Numbered from the stretch's first letter, positions 53,206-61,519 are shown. The stretch is DNA of 64,000 nucleotides from Ancylobacter defluvii (GCF_018390605.1 NZ_JAHBGD010000005.1:682001-746000); one strand, 5' to 3'. The notes: generated by a model not told the origin, from the sequence alone. Made by a program: numbers and translations.

Positions 53206-55011
53206 TCACGCGGCGGCGGCCAGCGCGGCCCGGCGGGCCGTGGTGGCGGCAATGTCGACGGCCAGCGTGTCGTCCTCGGTGCGGCCGGTGGTGACGAGGC
53301 CGTAGACCTCGAAAGCGCGGCCGGCGGTGATCCAGCCCTCGCGCAGGTCGTGCAGCACCCGCTCGGGCTCCCGCTGCAGCGGCGAGCCGTAGCCGCCGCC
53401 GCCGGAGGAATAGGAGACGATCATCTCGCCCGCATTGAGTTCGGCGCCGTAGCAGGCCGGCAGCTCGGTGAGGCTGCCGTCCAGTTCGCGCTTGCGCGCC
53501 TTGGTCTTGCCGCCCTCGCCGCCGCCGCGCGTGCCGAGCGCCGGGGTGATGGTGCCATCCGCCGTGTAGAGCACCTTCATCGCGCAATCGTCGATCGGCC
53601 CGAACTCGGCCAGCATGGACGGCGCGCCGCGGAAGGTGCCGGCACCTTCGGTGTCCGGCACCAGCCGGCGGCCGGCGATGAACACCGGGTGGTGCAACTC
53701 GTCCACCTCGATGCAGTCGAGATGACACATGCCGGCATTGCCGACATGGATGATGGATAGGAAGCCGTCTGTCACCGGGGTGCCGGCGCCGCCGGTGACG
53801 CCGATATGCACCTGGTTGACGAAGGGCTCGTTGTCATGGCGCGGATCGCGGCCGGAAATGACGCCCATGCCCGGCGGCATGATCGGCCCGGTCTCCGCCA
53901 TGCCGTAGCCCGGCGCGATCTCGGCCAGCGCGCGCTGCACCGGGTTGGCGACGCGGTCGGCGAGGTTGGTGGTCGCCACCGAGCAGGAGGCGGGATGCTG
54001 CGGGATGCCGACGCAGCAATTCTCCCGGATCCTGATGTCGAGGCGGCGGAAGCTGCCGGCGTTCACCGGCACGGTATGGTCGATCAGGCTGTTGAAGATC
54101 GCCACCATGGCGGCGCTCATCGAGGTGCCCTCGGTGAGGTTGAGGCCGCAGGGCTGGCAGTCCGGATTGTCGGTGAGGTCGACGCGGATCATGCCGGCTT
54201 CGCTGTCGATCTCGACCGCCGCCTTCACCGGGATGCCGTCGGGAATGCCGGGGAAGGGATCGTGCGCGGTGGTGACGAGGCGCTTGCCGGAGGGCAGCTT
54301 GCAGACGGCGTCGGCCATCTTGCGCTCGGAATAGTCGAACCAGCTCTCGGCATAATCCTCCAGCTCGTCCCAGCCGAAACTCTTGCCGAGCTCCAGTATC
54401 TCGCGCTCGCCGATGCGCACCGAGCCGAGCGTGGCGAGGTAGTCGCCCCACCATTGTTCCGGCACGCGGATGCGGGCGCGGCACATGCGGATCAGGTCTT
54501 CATTGTCCTGGTAGTCGGACTGGATCTTCGCCGCCGAGAAGATCAGCGCGCCTTCCTCGAACACGTCGGCGACGTCGCCGAGATAGGTCGAGGGGCGGGA
54601 ATTGCCGCAATCGGCCTGGTGCGCCTTGGCGAGGACGAAGAAGCGCAGGATGCCGTCCTCGTCGATCACCGGCACGATCAGGCAATGGTCGGCGGCGTGC
54701 GAGTTGCCCTCATAGGGGCTGTTGTGCAGGAAGCAGTCGCCCCGGCGCAGCTTCGGATGATACTTCATCACGTAGCGGCACATGATGTCCGGCCCGGTCA
54801 GCGTGTGGCTGGGCAGGCTCTCCGCCGCCGCCAGCAGACGGCAATCGGCGGTCAGGATCACGCAGGAAAAATCGTGCGCCGTATTCAGGATGCCCGAGCG
54901 GGCGGTGCGGAACAGCGTGTTCTGCATCTTGCGGGCGATGCTCTCGAAACGGCTGGCGAGGATCGCGGTCTTCACGCCGTCGGTGCGGCGGATGCTGACA
55001 TTCACATTCAT
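53206..55011 (-). CDS. hyuB: Hydantoinase B/oxoprolinase family protein, copy 1
   Basis: A 601-residue HyuB subunit, second gene of the hyu operon, 14 bp after hyuA. It shares domain order and nearly all motifs with copy 2: ARKMQNTLFRTARSG, HNSPYEGNSHAADH, KAHQADCGNS, MGVISGRDPR and GGGGYGSPLQREPERVLHDLREGWIT. The ATG at 55011 (MNVNVSIRR) follows GAGGCGGAACGCG on the coding strand. Retention of two full-length, intact copies suggests a heteromeric A-B-B' enzyme or two B subunits with different substrates sharing one HyuA. Confidence 0.9.
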   Translation of the reverse strand: MNVNVSIRRTDGVKTAILASRFESIARKMQNTLFRTARSGILNTAHDFSCVILTADCRLLAAAESLPSHTLTGPDIMCRYVMKYHPKLRRGDCFLHNSPYEGNSHAADHCLIVPVIDEDGILRFFVLAKAHQADCGNSRPSTYLGDVADVFEEGALIFSAAKIQSDYQDNEDLIRMCRARIRVPEQWWGDYLATLGSVRIGEREILELGKSFGWDELEDYAESWFDYSERKMADAVCKLPSGKRLVTTAHDPFPGIPDGIPVKAAVEIDSEAGMIRVDLTDNPDCQPCGLNLTEGTSMSAAMVAIFNSLIDHTVPVNAGSFRRLDIRIRENCCVGIPQHPASCSVATTNLADRVANPVQRALAEIAPGYGMAETGPIMPPGMGVISGRDPRHDNEPFVNQVHIGVTGGAGTPVTDGFLSIIHVGNAGMCHLDCIEVDELHHPVFIAGRRLVPDTEGAGTFRGAPSMLAEFGPIDDCAMKVLYTADGTITPALGTRGGGEGGKTKARKRELDGSLTELPACYGAELNAGEMIVSYSSGGGGYGSPLQREPERVLHDLREGWITAGRAFEVYGLVTTGRTEDDTLAVDIAATTARRAALAAAA

Positions 55012-55025
55012 CGCGTTCCGCCTCC

Positions 55026-57083
55026 TCAGAAGGTGATCTTCAGGCCGCCGCCATCGGTGCGCAGCGCATGCGTGCCCGGATCGACGACGACGGTGGTGAA
55101 GGAGGATTCGATGATGGCGGGGCCGGTGACCGGCGCGTTCGGCGGCATGCTCTCGAAGCGCAGCACCTGCGCGTTGGTCCAGCCGGTCTGGCTGAAATAG
55201 ATCGGCCGCTTGTCGATCTGCGCTGCCACCTCCTGCGTCGGCAGGCGTCCGGTGCCGCCCTCGCGGATCTTGCAGCTCACTTTGGCGCGCCAGGTGACGA
55301 ACTCGATGTCGGAATCCGGGTCGGTGATCTCGAAGATCATCTTGTGGGTGGCGTGGAACGCCTCCTTCAGCGCCTCGAGGTCGGCCTCGTCCTTGACGCG
55401 GCTCAGGCCCATCGGCACCTCGATCTCCCAGATCTGGTGCATGTAGCGCGCCTCGACCGAGAATTCGGTGGTCACCTTCAGCGCGCCGGCGCCGGGGCCC
55501 TCGGCGAACGCCTTGCAGCGCGCCTCCAGCTCGGCGAGCACGGCGTTGACCTGATCGAAGGCGAAGCGCCGGCTGGTGGTGTAGTGCATCTGCGCGTAGT
55601 CGGAGGAGATGTCCGACATCAGCGCGCCGGCCGCCGACAGCACTGAGCCGGCTTCGGGGATCAGCACGCCGGCGCAGCCGAGACGGCGGCCGACCGCCAC
55701 CGCGTTCAGCCCCGCCGCGCCGCCGCCGCCGATCAGCACGGCGTTGGAGGGGTCGATTCCCTGGTTGATGGTGATCTCGTCGATGGCGCCCACCATCTTC
55801 TCGGTGGCCAGCGTCAGCACCGAGGCCGCGGCCTCTTCCACGCTGAGGCCGAGCCGGTCGGCGATCTTCTCCTTCAGCACCTTCCGCGCCGCCTCGCGGT
55901 CGAGCACCATGGTGCCGCCGAGGAAGAAGTCGGGGTCGATATAGCCGAGGATGATCGAGCAGTCGGTCACGGTCGGCTCGGTGCCGCCCTTGCCATAGGC
56001 GACCGGGCCGGGGGTGGAGCCGGCGCTCTGCGGGCCGACGCGCAGCAGCCCGCCATCGTCGACCCAGGCGATCGAGCCGCCGCCGGCGCCGATGCTCTTG
56101 ACGTCGACCGAGGGGAAGCCGGTCATGTGGCCGCGGAAGCGCTGGCCGATCCAGGTCTCGCGCGTCCACGGAATGCGGCCGTCGCGCACCAGGCTGACAT
56201 CGTAGGTGGTGCCGCCGGTATCGGCGACGATGGCCTCGGCATGGTCGAAGTCGCGGTCGGTGTAGAAGCGGCCGGCGATCGGCGCCATGGCCGGGCCGGA
56301 ATTGATCGAATGGATCGGCGCCCGCGCCACCGCCTCGGCGTCCATGATGCCGCCGCCGGAGGTGACCATCAGCGTCCGGCCGGCAAAGCCCGCCTCGCGC
56401 AGGCGGCGGGTCAGGCTGTCGAGATAGTCGAACATCAGCGGCTTCAGCGAGGCGTCGATCGCGGTGGCCGAGGCGCGGCGATATTCGCGCAGCGTCGGGT
56501 TGAGCGCGTGTGACAGCGTGAACGGCACGCCCGGCAGGTGCTCGGCCAGCAGCTCGCCCATCCGCTTCTCATGCGCGGCATTGACGATCGACCACAGGAA
56601 GCAGACGGCCACCGCCTCCACCTTCAGCGTCTTCAGCTTCTCGATCACTGCCAGGGCGGCCGCCTCGTCGAGCGGGGTGCGGATATTGCCGGTGGCCTCG
56701 ATGCGCTCGGGAATCTCGAAGGTGAGCCGGCGCGGCACATAGGGCTCGGGGTAGGGGACGGTGAAGTTGAACGGCTCGATGCGCCCGCCTTCGCGGATCA
56801 CCAGCACGTCGGGATGGCCCTCGGTGGTGAGGAAGGCGGTGCGCGCGGTGTTGCCGGTCAGGATGGCGTTGATGGCGCGGGTGGTGCCGTGGATGAACAT
56901 GTCCGCGCGGGCGAGGAAGTCCGTGCGGTCCTCGCCGAAATGCTCGGCGGCCAGCGTCAGGGCGTTGAGGACGCCCCGGACCGGATCGTCCGGCGTCGTC
57001 GACGCCTTGAAGAGACGGATTTCTTCACCGTTCTCGACGACGAGGTCCGTGAAGGTACCTCCTGTATCACACGCCAGACGCAT
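55026..57083 (-). CDS. hyuA: Hydantoinase A/oxoprolinase family protein (ATP-dependent subunit)
   Basis: A 685-residue ASKHA-fold ATPase subunit that phosphorylates the substrate carbonyl. Phosphate-binding motifs are DTGGTFTDLVVENG at the N-terminus and VADTGGTTYDVSLVRDG in the middle, with GAGGGSIAWVDDGGLLRVGPQSAGSTPGPVAYG and AVLIGGGGAAGLNAVAVGRRLG. Relatives act on hydantoins, 5-oxoproline, caprolactam, acetone or acetophenone; which applies is not clear. The start at 57083 has GAGG nine bases upstream; earlier in-frame starts (ATG 57098, TTG 57119) lack this. It is the first gene after the sigma-54-like promoter at 57163-57177. Confidence 0.92.
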   Translation of the reverse strand: MRLACDTGGTFTDLVVENGEEIRLFKASTTPDDPVRGVLNALTLAAEHFGEDRTDFLARADMFIHGTTRAINAILTGNTARTAFLTTEGHPDVLVIREGGRIEPFNFTVPYPEPYVPRRLTFEIPERIEATGNIRTPLDEAAALAVIEKLKTLKVEAVAVCFLWSIVNAAHEKRMGELLAEHLPGVPFTLSHALNPTLREYRRASATAIDASLKPLMFDYLDSLTRRLREAGFAGRTLMVTSGGGIMDAEAVARAPIHSINSGPAMAPIAGRFYTDRDFDHAEAIVADTGGTTYDVSLVRDGRIPWTRETWIGQRFRGHMTGFPSVDVKSIGAGGGSIAWVDDGGLLRVGPQSAGSTPGPVAYGKGGTEPTVTDCSIILGYIDPDFFLGGTMVLDREAARKVLKEKIADRLGLSVEEAAASVLTLATEKMVGAIDEITINQGIDPSNAVLIGGGGAAGLNAVAVGRRLGCAGVLIPEAGSVLSAAGALMSDISSDYAQMHYTTSRRFAFDQVNAVLAELEARCKAFAEGPGAGALKVTTEFSVEARYMHQIWEIEVPMGLSRVKDEADLEALKEAFHATHKMIFEITDPDSDIEFVTWRAKVSCKIREGGTGRLPTQEVAAQIDKRPIYFSQTGWTNAQVLRFESMPPNAPVTGPAIIESSFTTVVVDPGTHALRTDGGGLKITF

Positions 57084-57129
57084 GGCTTTCGACCTCATCT
57101 CGTAGTGAATTCCGGGCAAAAATCGGAAT

Positions 57130-57145
57130 AACTGTGATCACAGTT
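57130..57145. promoter_or_regulatory. Palindromic operator AACTGTGATCACAGTT (hyu operon)
   Basis: A perfect 16-bp palindrome between the hyuA start (57083) and the sigma-54-type promoter. Its core TGTGATCACA (57133-57142) is repeated exactly in front of the ABC operon at 59002. The site falls just downstream of the predicted transcription start, so a bound repressor would block elongation. A direct repeat AAATCGGAA (57120-57128 and 57154-57162) flanks it. The half-sites abut without the 6-bp spacer of CRP sites and look more like a GntR-type operator. Confidence 0.65.
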
Positions 57146-57162
57146 TTCCCTTGAAATCGGAA

Positions 57163-57177
57163 GCAACCATCGTGCCA
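57163..57177 (-). promoter_or_regulatory. Sigma-54 (-24/-12) promoter for the hyu operon
   Basis: Read on the minus strand the sequence is TGGCACG-ATGG-TTGC followed by T, an exact match to the sigma-54 consensus TGGCACG-N4-TTGCW. Transcription would start near 57151, about 68 bases before hyuA. The same core exists in front of the ABC operon. An enhancer-binding activator would be needed; none is encoded in the window. Confidence 0.75.
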
Positions 57178-57243
57178 TATTGCCCGTCGGCGCGTGGACG
57201 ACGGCGGATGGCGTGGCAGGAATTGCAGGAAAAGGAGCGGGAT

Positions 57244-58812
57244 GTGAGCGGAGCGACGGTGCGGTTCGACGCGGAGGCAAGACGGCCGCTCATGCGGGGC
57301 GTCGATATCCTGGCCGATCTGGTGGCCTCGAATATCGGCCCGGCCGGCCGGGCGGTGCTGTCGTCGCGCCAGCATGCGGCGCCGGTCCTGTTGCGCGGCG
57401 GCTATACGATCGCCAAGGAGGTCGAGTTCGATCGGCCGGGGCTGCGGGCGGGAGCGGTGGCGATGCGCCAGCTCGCCGCCGACGTCCACGCGCAGGCGGG
57501 GGACGGAACCTCGCTCGCCCTGCTTCTCGCCCGCTCGCTATTGCACGGTGCAAGCTGCCGATTACAAACAGGAATTTCCGTCCCGACTCTGCGCGAGGCG
57601 ATGCTCGCCCATGGCGCGTGCATCGCCGGCGCCATCGAGGCGGCGGCCCGTCCTTTGACGACGGCCGGCGACGTGGAGGCGATTGCCGTGCGCGCGGCGG
57701 GTGGCGATCGCGACATCGGCCGGCTCGTCCTCCAGGCGCATGAGCGGGCAGGGCCGGAAGGCATGGTCGTCGTCGAGACGGGGCACGGAATCGGCGACGA
57801 ACTGGCCGTCGAGACCGGCATGAGCTTCCCGCAGGGCTGGCTGTCGCCGCACTTCCTCACCGATGCCGAGACCGAGCGCGTCGAGCTGTCCAACCCGTTG
57901 ATCCTGCTGCACCACGGCGCCATCGACAGCTTCGCCGATATGGCCCGGATCCTCGAAATGATCGCCCAATCCGGCAACGAGTTGCTGATCGTCGCCGATA
58001 GTTTCGAGGCGGAGGCGATGGCGACGCTGATCGCCAACCGGCGCGAGCGCGGATTCAAGGTCGCGCCGATGAAGGCGCCGGGCGCCGGGCCGTGGCGGGC
58101 GCTGCAACTGGAGGACATCGCCGTCGCCACCGGCGCGACGGTGATTGGCCCTGCGCTCGGCACCACGTTGCAGGGCCTGCGCCCGGCCATGCTGGGGCGG
58201 GCGGACGCGGTAACAATGACCCGCCAGGCCACCAGCCTGATCGGTGGAAACGGCGACCAATCCGCCATTTCCGCGCGATGCGAGGCCATCCGGCAGTCTA
58301 TCCGCACGGAGCTGTATCTCGGCTTCGATCGCGAGCAGCATCAGGCCCGGCTGGCGCGGTTCGGCGCCGGTATCGCCCGATTGCGGATCGGCGGCGCCAC
58401 CGCCACGGAAATCGCCGTCCGCGACGCGCGCGCCCGGTCGGCCGCGGCGGCGCTGCGCGCTGTGGCGGCCGGCGGCGCCGTGCCCGGCGGCGCGGCGGCG
58501 CTCATTCACGCGGTCCGGCGCGGGCGGGCGGCGCTGCCGGCCGGCGAGCTCGGACGGGCGGTCGGCAGTCTCTTCGCCACGGCGGCGGCGCAGCCCATGG
58601 CCGCCATCGTGTCGAATGCCGGCCTCGATGGGCCGTCGATCGTCCGCATGCTGGCGGCATCCGAGGAAGATCACTCCTTCGACGTCGAGACGCGGGTGCT
58701 TGTCGATGGCGCTTCGGCCCCGGAGCCGGCCCGGCTTCTCGCCGTCGCCCTACGGGCGGCGGTGTCCTTCGCGGCGAACTTCATGGCCGTCGAGGTGTCG
58801 GTCTCGACCTAG
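57244..58812 (+). CDS. Divergent chaperonin (GroEL/Cpn60-like), ATPase residues missing
   Basis: A 522-residue GroEL homologue. The start is the GTG at 57244, six bases after GGAG and matching the normal GroEL N-terminus (VRFDAEARRPLMRGVDILADLV). AGDGTS keeps the D87 region, and the apical segment ELAVETGMSFPQGWLSPHFL matches GroEL's ELDVVEGMQFDRGYLSPYF. But the TKDG motif is LRGG (D52 to Gly, K51 to Arg), and the D398 position in ARVEDALHATR is Ser (ARARSAAAALR). The GGM tail is absent, and there is no groES. ATP hydrolysis is therefore doubtful. It sits between the hyu operon (divergent) and the ABC operon (co-oriented), suggesting a dedicated role in assembling the Hyu complex. Confidence 0.85.
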   Translation: MSGATVRFDAEARRPLMRGVDILADLVASNIGPAGRAVLSSRQHAAPVLLRGGYTIAKEVEFDRPGLRAGAVAMRQLAADVHAQAGDGTSLALLLARSLLHGASCRLQTGISVPTLREAMLAHGACIAGAIEAAARPLTTAGDVEAIAVRAAGGDRDIGRLVLQAHERAGPEGMVVVETGHGIGDELAVETGMSFPQGWLSPHFLTDAETERVELSNPLILLHHGAIDSFADMARILEMIAQSGNELLIVADSFEAEAMATLIANRRERGFKVAPMKAPGAGPWRALQLEDIAVATGATVIGPALGTTLQGLRPAMLGRADAVTMTRQATSLIGGNGDQSAISARCEAIRQSIRTELYLGFDREQHQARLARFGAGIARLRIGGATATEIAVRDARARSAAAALRAVAAGGAVPGGAAALIHAVRRGRAALPAGELGRAVGSLFATAAAQPMAAIVSNAGLDGPSIVRMLAASEEDHSFDVETRVLVDGASAPEPARLLAVALRAAVSFAANFMAVEVSVST

Positions 58813-58931
58813 GCGCGGGCGGCTTGCAGGCGGCGGTCGACGGGTTGCCAGCGGGTCGGAGGCACAAAACTGCCTTCCAGCCTTAGGCAATTGACCAATT
58901 ACGAAGCACTTTTAATCAAGCCCATGAAATA

Positions 58932-58989
58932 GCCAGAAACGGCAATCGGGGTGTCGTTTTGCCAGAAAGGCCATTTTTTACCTCTGGCA
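58932..58989. promoter_or_regulatory. Repeated GCCAGAAA elements upstream of the ABC-operon promoter
   Basis: GCCAGAAA occurs at 58932-58939 and 58961-58968, 29 bp apart. The reverse arm TCTGGCA lies at 58983-58989 and overlaps the -24 element; with TGCCAGA (58960-58966) it forms a 7-bp inverted repeat. These could be activator binding sites for sigma-54-dependent transcription. Identity of the binding protein is unknown. Confidence 0.45.
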
Positions 58990-58999
58990 CGATCATTGC
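58985..58999 (+). promoter_or_regulatory. Sigma-54 (-24/-12) promoter for the ABC operon
   Basis: TGGCACG-ATCA-TTGC matches the sigma-54 core at every fixed base, on the plus strand. Transcription would begin near 59011, about 31 bases before the GTG start of the ATPase gene. It has the same core as the hyu-operon promoter at 57163-57177. Confidence 0.75.
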
Positions 59000-59001
59000 C
59001 T

Positions 59002-59011
59002 TGTGATCACA
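59002..59011. promoter_or_regulatory. Operator TGTGATCACA overlapping the ABC-operon start site
   Basis: Identical to the core of the palindrome in front of hyuA. It begins 2 bp after the -12 element, so it covers about -10 to +1 and a bound protein would compete with polymerase. The shared operator implies one regulator for both operons. Confidence 0.65.
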
Positions 59012-59041
59012 GATTGCGATGCCCACGCCGTCTGGAGGTCC

Positions 59042-60172
59042 GTGTCCTTGTCCAGCTCAACGACGTTCGCAGATGCCGCTCCCGCACCCCGGCATGCGCC
59101 CCCCATTCTCGAGATCGTCAACGCCGTCCATGCCTATGACGGCGTCGTCGCGCTGGACAATGTCAGCGTGTCCGCGGCGCCCGGCGAGTTCCTCACCATT
59201 CTCGGCGAGAGCGGCTCGGGCAAGACGACGCTGCTGCGGCTGATTTCCGGGCTGGAGAAGCCCTACCGGGTCGGCACGCTCAAGCTCGAGGGCGTCGATG
59301 TGCGCGAGGTGCCCGCCTTCCAGCGCAACTGCACCACCGTGTTCCAGAACTACGCGCTGTTCCCGCACATGAGCGTCGGCGCCAATGTCGAATACGGCCT
59401 GAAGGTGCGCGGCCTGCCGCCGAAGGAGCGCGAGGCGCGGGCCCGCGAGGCGCTGCGGCTGGTGCAATTGCAGGAGATGTACGACCGCAAGGTGCACCAG
59501 CTCTCCGGCGGCCAGCGCCAGCGGGTGGCGCTCGCCCGCGCCCTGGTGCCGCGCCCGGCGATCCTGCTGCTCGACGAGCCGCTGGGCGCCCTCGACGAGA
59601 AGCTGCGCGTCGACATGCAGGTGGAGCTGATGCAGCTGCACAAGCAGCTCGGCATGACCTTCATCTACATCACCCACAGCCAGGAAGAGGCGCTCACCAT
59701 GAGCGACCGCATCATCCTGATGCGCAAGGGCAAGATCGAGCAGGCCGGCCCGCCGGCGGAGATCTTCGACAGCCCGATCAGCAGCTTCGCCGCCAAGTTC
59801 ATGGGCGTCGACAACTGCTTCGAGGGCGAGCTCGACGCGCTGGCCGACGGCTGGGCGAGCGTGTCGGTCGGCGGCCGCCGCATCGACGGGCGCTGGACCG
59901 GCAAGGCGGCGCCGAAGCTCGGCAGCAAGGTGGCGGTCGGCATGCGCGCGGAATGGCTGCAACTGGCCGATACGTCGCCCGAGCCCTCCACCGGGCACAA
60001 CGTGCTCGACTGCGTGGCCGAGGCCTCGATCTACAAGGGCAAATATCTCGACCGAACGGTCAAGACCCCGCTTGGCCCGCTGAAGGCCCGCATCTGGGAT
60101 GCGGCTTCGTCGGCCCGGAACCCGTCCTTCGTCCGGTGGAAGAAGGGCGACTGCATCGTGATGAACGCCTGA
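59042..60172 (+). CDS. ABC transporter ATP-binding protein (PotA/spermidine-putrescine type)
   Basis: A 376-residue ATPase with a C-terminal TOBE-like regulatory region. Walker A is GESGSGKTT at ~55, the Q-loop VFQNYALFPHMSV, the signature LSGGQRQR, Walker B ILLLDEPLGALDE and the H-loop ITHSQEEA. The GTG at 59042 is chosen because GGAGG lies at 59034-59038; the spacer is short (3 nt), so a TTG at 59048 is an alternative. A further upstream GTG at 59003 falls inside the operator and is unlikely. It is the first gene of a PotABCD-like operon. Confidence 0.9.
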   Translation: MSLSSSTTFADAAPAPRHAPPILEIVNAVHAYDGVVALDNVSVSAAPGEFLTILGESGSGKTTLLRLISGLEKPYRVGTLKLEGVDVREVPAFQRNCTTVFQNYALFPHMSVGANVEYGLKVRGLPPKEREARAREALRLVQLQEMYDRKVHQLSGGQRQRVALARALVPRPAILLLDEPLGALDEKLRVDMQVELMQLHKQLGMTFIYITHSQEEALTMSDRIILMRKGKIEQAGPPAEIFDSPISSFAAKFMGVDNCFEGELDALADGWASVSVGGRRIDGRWTGKAAPKLGSKVAVGMRAEWLQLADTSPEPSTGHNVLDCVAEASIYKGKYLDRTVKTPLGPLKARIWDAASSARNPSFVRWKKGDCIVMNA

Positions 60173-60235
60173 AGAGTACCGATTTCGCGAAAAACAACAC
60201 CCTTCCAGCACGCCTCACCGGCGAAGGAGACCGTA

Positions 60236-61441
60236 ATGACAGACGGCAAGATCGCAAAACCCGACTTCGACATGTCACGCCGCGACTTCATGAGTACCGT
60301 GCTTTCGGTGTCCGCCCTCGGCGCCGCCGCTTCCATCATGCCGGGCATCTCGCAGCAGGCGTGGGCGGCCGGGCAGGCGGTCAAGGGCTACGGCGTCACC
60401 ACCGCCCAGCTCAAGGACTGGTCGATCATGACCAAGTCCACCGGCGTCGGCATCGACTACACGCCGACCAACGCCGATATCGGCGTGTTCATGCGCGACG
60501 TCATGGGCAACAATCTCGGCGCCACCCATGACATCTTCATCTTCGACGGCGGATCGGAAGACATCCTCGGCCCCGAGGGCTTCTTCGCCGAGATCGACGA
60601 GAAACACCCGCAGCTGACGTTGTGGGAGCGCACCCCCGACAGCTGGAAGCGCGCCGCCTATCTGCGGGCGAACGACAAGCAGTACGGCGTGCCGGTGATC
60701 GGCAATGGCGACTGCTTCGGCTACTTCCCCGCCGCGATCGACGCCAACCCCAACGGCATGGACGAGATCCCCTGGACCACCTTCTTCGAGGGCGAGAAGG
60801 TCAAGGGCCGCGTCGCAATCGACCGCAGCTGGCTGCAATCGATGTCGGAGACGGCCAACTTCCTCAAGCATCACGGCCGGCTCGACGTCGAGGATCCCGC
60901 CGACCTGCCGGCGGAGAAGGCGCGCGTGGTCGCCGACTATCTCGTCGAGCGCAAGAAGGCCGGCCATTTCCGCACCATCTTCTCGGCCTTCGAGGAGCAG
61001 GTTCAGCTGCTCTCCAACAAGGAGGTCGACATGATCAACTGTTGGGAGCCGGCCACCAAGGAGGCGAACAACGCGCTGGGGCCGAATGCCACCATCTACG
61101 CCTTCACCGTCGAGGGCTATTACCTCTGGGGCCACGGCGCCAACGTCGCCACGGCGGCGATGCAGCGCGACAATGTCGACAACATCTACAAGCTGCTCAA
61201 CTACTTCCTCGGTGGCGAGTACCGCGCCTACCAGGCGAAGGAGCGCGGCTATGCCGGCCCGAACATGGATCTCGGCGTGCAATACGCCATCGACCATGGC
61301 TGGTCGCAGGCCGACATCGACAACCTGAAATGGACCGATGAGAAGGTGAAGCGCAAGTTCCAGAAGCCCTTCTATTGCAAGGTCGTACCGGAAAATGCGG
61401 CGGTGATGGAAGAGGAGTGGCAGCGCTTCCTCAACGCCTGA
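60236..61441 (+). CDS. ABC transporter substrate-binding protein (PotD-like)
   Basis: A 401-residue periplasmic receptor of the family that binds spermidine, putrescine and other small cationic or amino compounds. A twin-arginine signal (MSRRDFMSTVLSVSALGAAASIMPG...AWAAG) lies after a ~12-residue lead. Sequence around VGIDYTPTNADIGVFMRD, YGVPVIGNGDCFGYFPAAID and EVDMINCWEPATKEANNAL fits the fold. GAAGGAGACCGTA precedes the ATG. A strong GC hairpin follows the gene. The ligand could be a diamine, betaine or amino acid. Confidence 0.87.
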   Translation: MTDGKIAKPDFDMSRRDFMSTVLSVSALGAAASIMPGISQQAWAAGQAVKGYGVTTAQLKDWSIMTKSTGVGIDYTPTNADIGVFMRDVMGNNLGATHDIFIFDGGSEDILGPEGFFAEIDEKHPQLTLWERTPDSWKRAAYLRANDKQYGVPVIGNGDCFGYFPAAIDANPNGMDEIPWTTFFEGEKVKGRVAIDRSWLQSMSETANFLKHHGRLDVEDPADLPAEKARVVADYLVERKKAGHFRTIFSAFEEQVQLLSNKEVDMINCWEPATKEANNALGPNATIYAFTVEGYYLWGHGANVATAAMQRDNVDNIYKLLNYFLGGEYRAYQAKERGYAGPNMDLGVQYAIDHGWSQADIDNLKWTDEKVKRKFQKPFYCKVVPENAAVMEEEWQRFLNA

Positions 61442-61486
61442 GGCGAGGCCCGCTCCGGCCTGGCCGGGGTGGGCTGCATCCGCGTG

Positions 61487-61519
61487 CCGGTGCCGCCGCG
61501 AAGCCGCGCGCGGCACCGG
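61487..61519. terminator. Intercistronic hairpin after the binding-protein gene
   Basis: CCGGTGCCGC (61487-61496) pairs perfectly with GCGGCACCGG (61510-61519). It lies between the receptor stop (61441) and the permease start (61596). Such structures often protect the upstream message or attenuate the permease genes so that the receptor is made in excess. There is no T-tract. Confidence 0.5.

Noticed and set aside
57130-57145. Reading TGTGATCACA as a CRP site
   Set aside because: CRP sites have TGTGA and TCACA separated by six bases; here the halves are adjacent.
57244-58812. Calling the chaperonin gene a functional groEL
   Set aside because: It lacks groES, the GGM tail and the aspartates at positions 52 and 398, so a housekeeping GroEL role is unlikely.
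59003-59041. GTG at 59003 as start of the ABC ATPase
   Set aside because: It lies inside the operator and before the predicted transcription start is cleared; GGAGG at 59034-59038 supports a start at 59042 or 59048.
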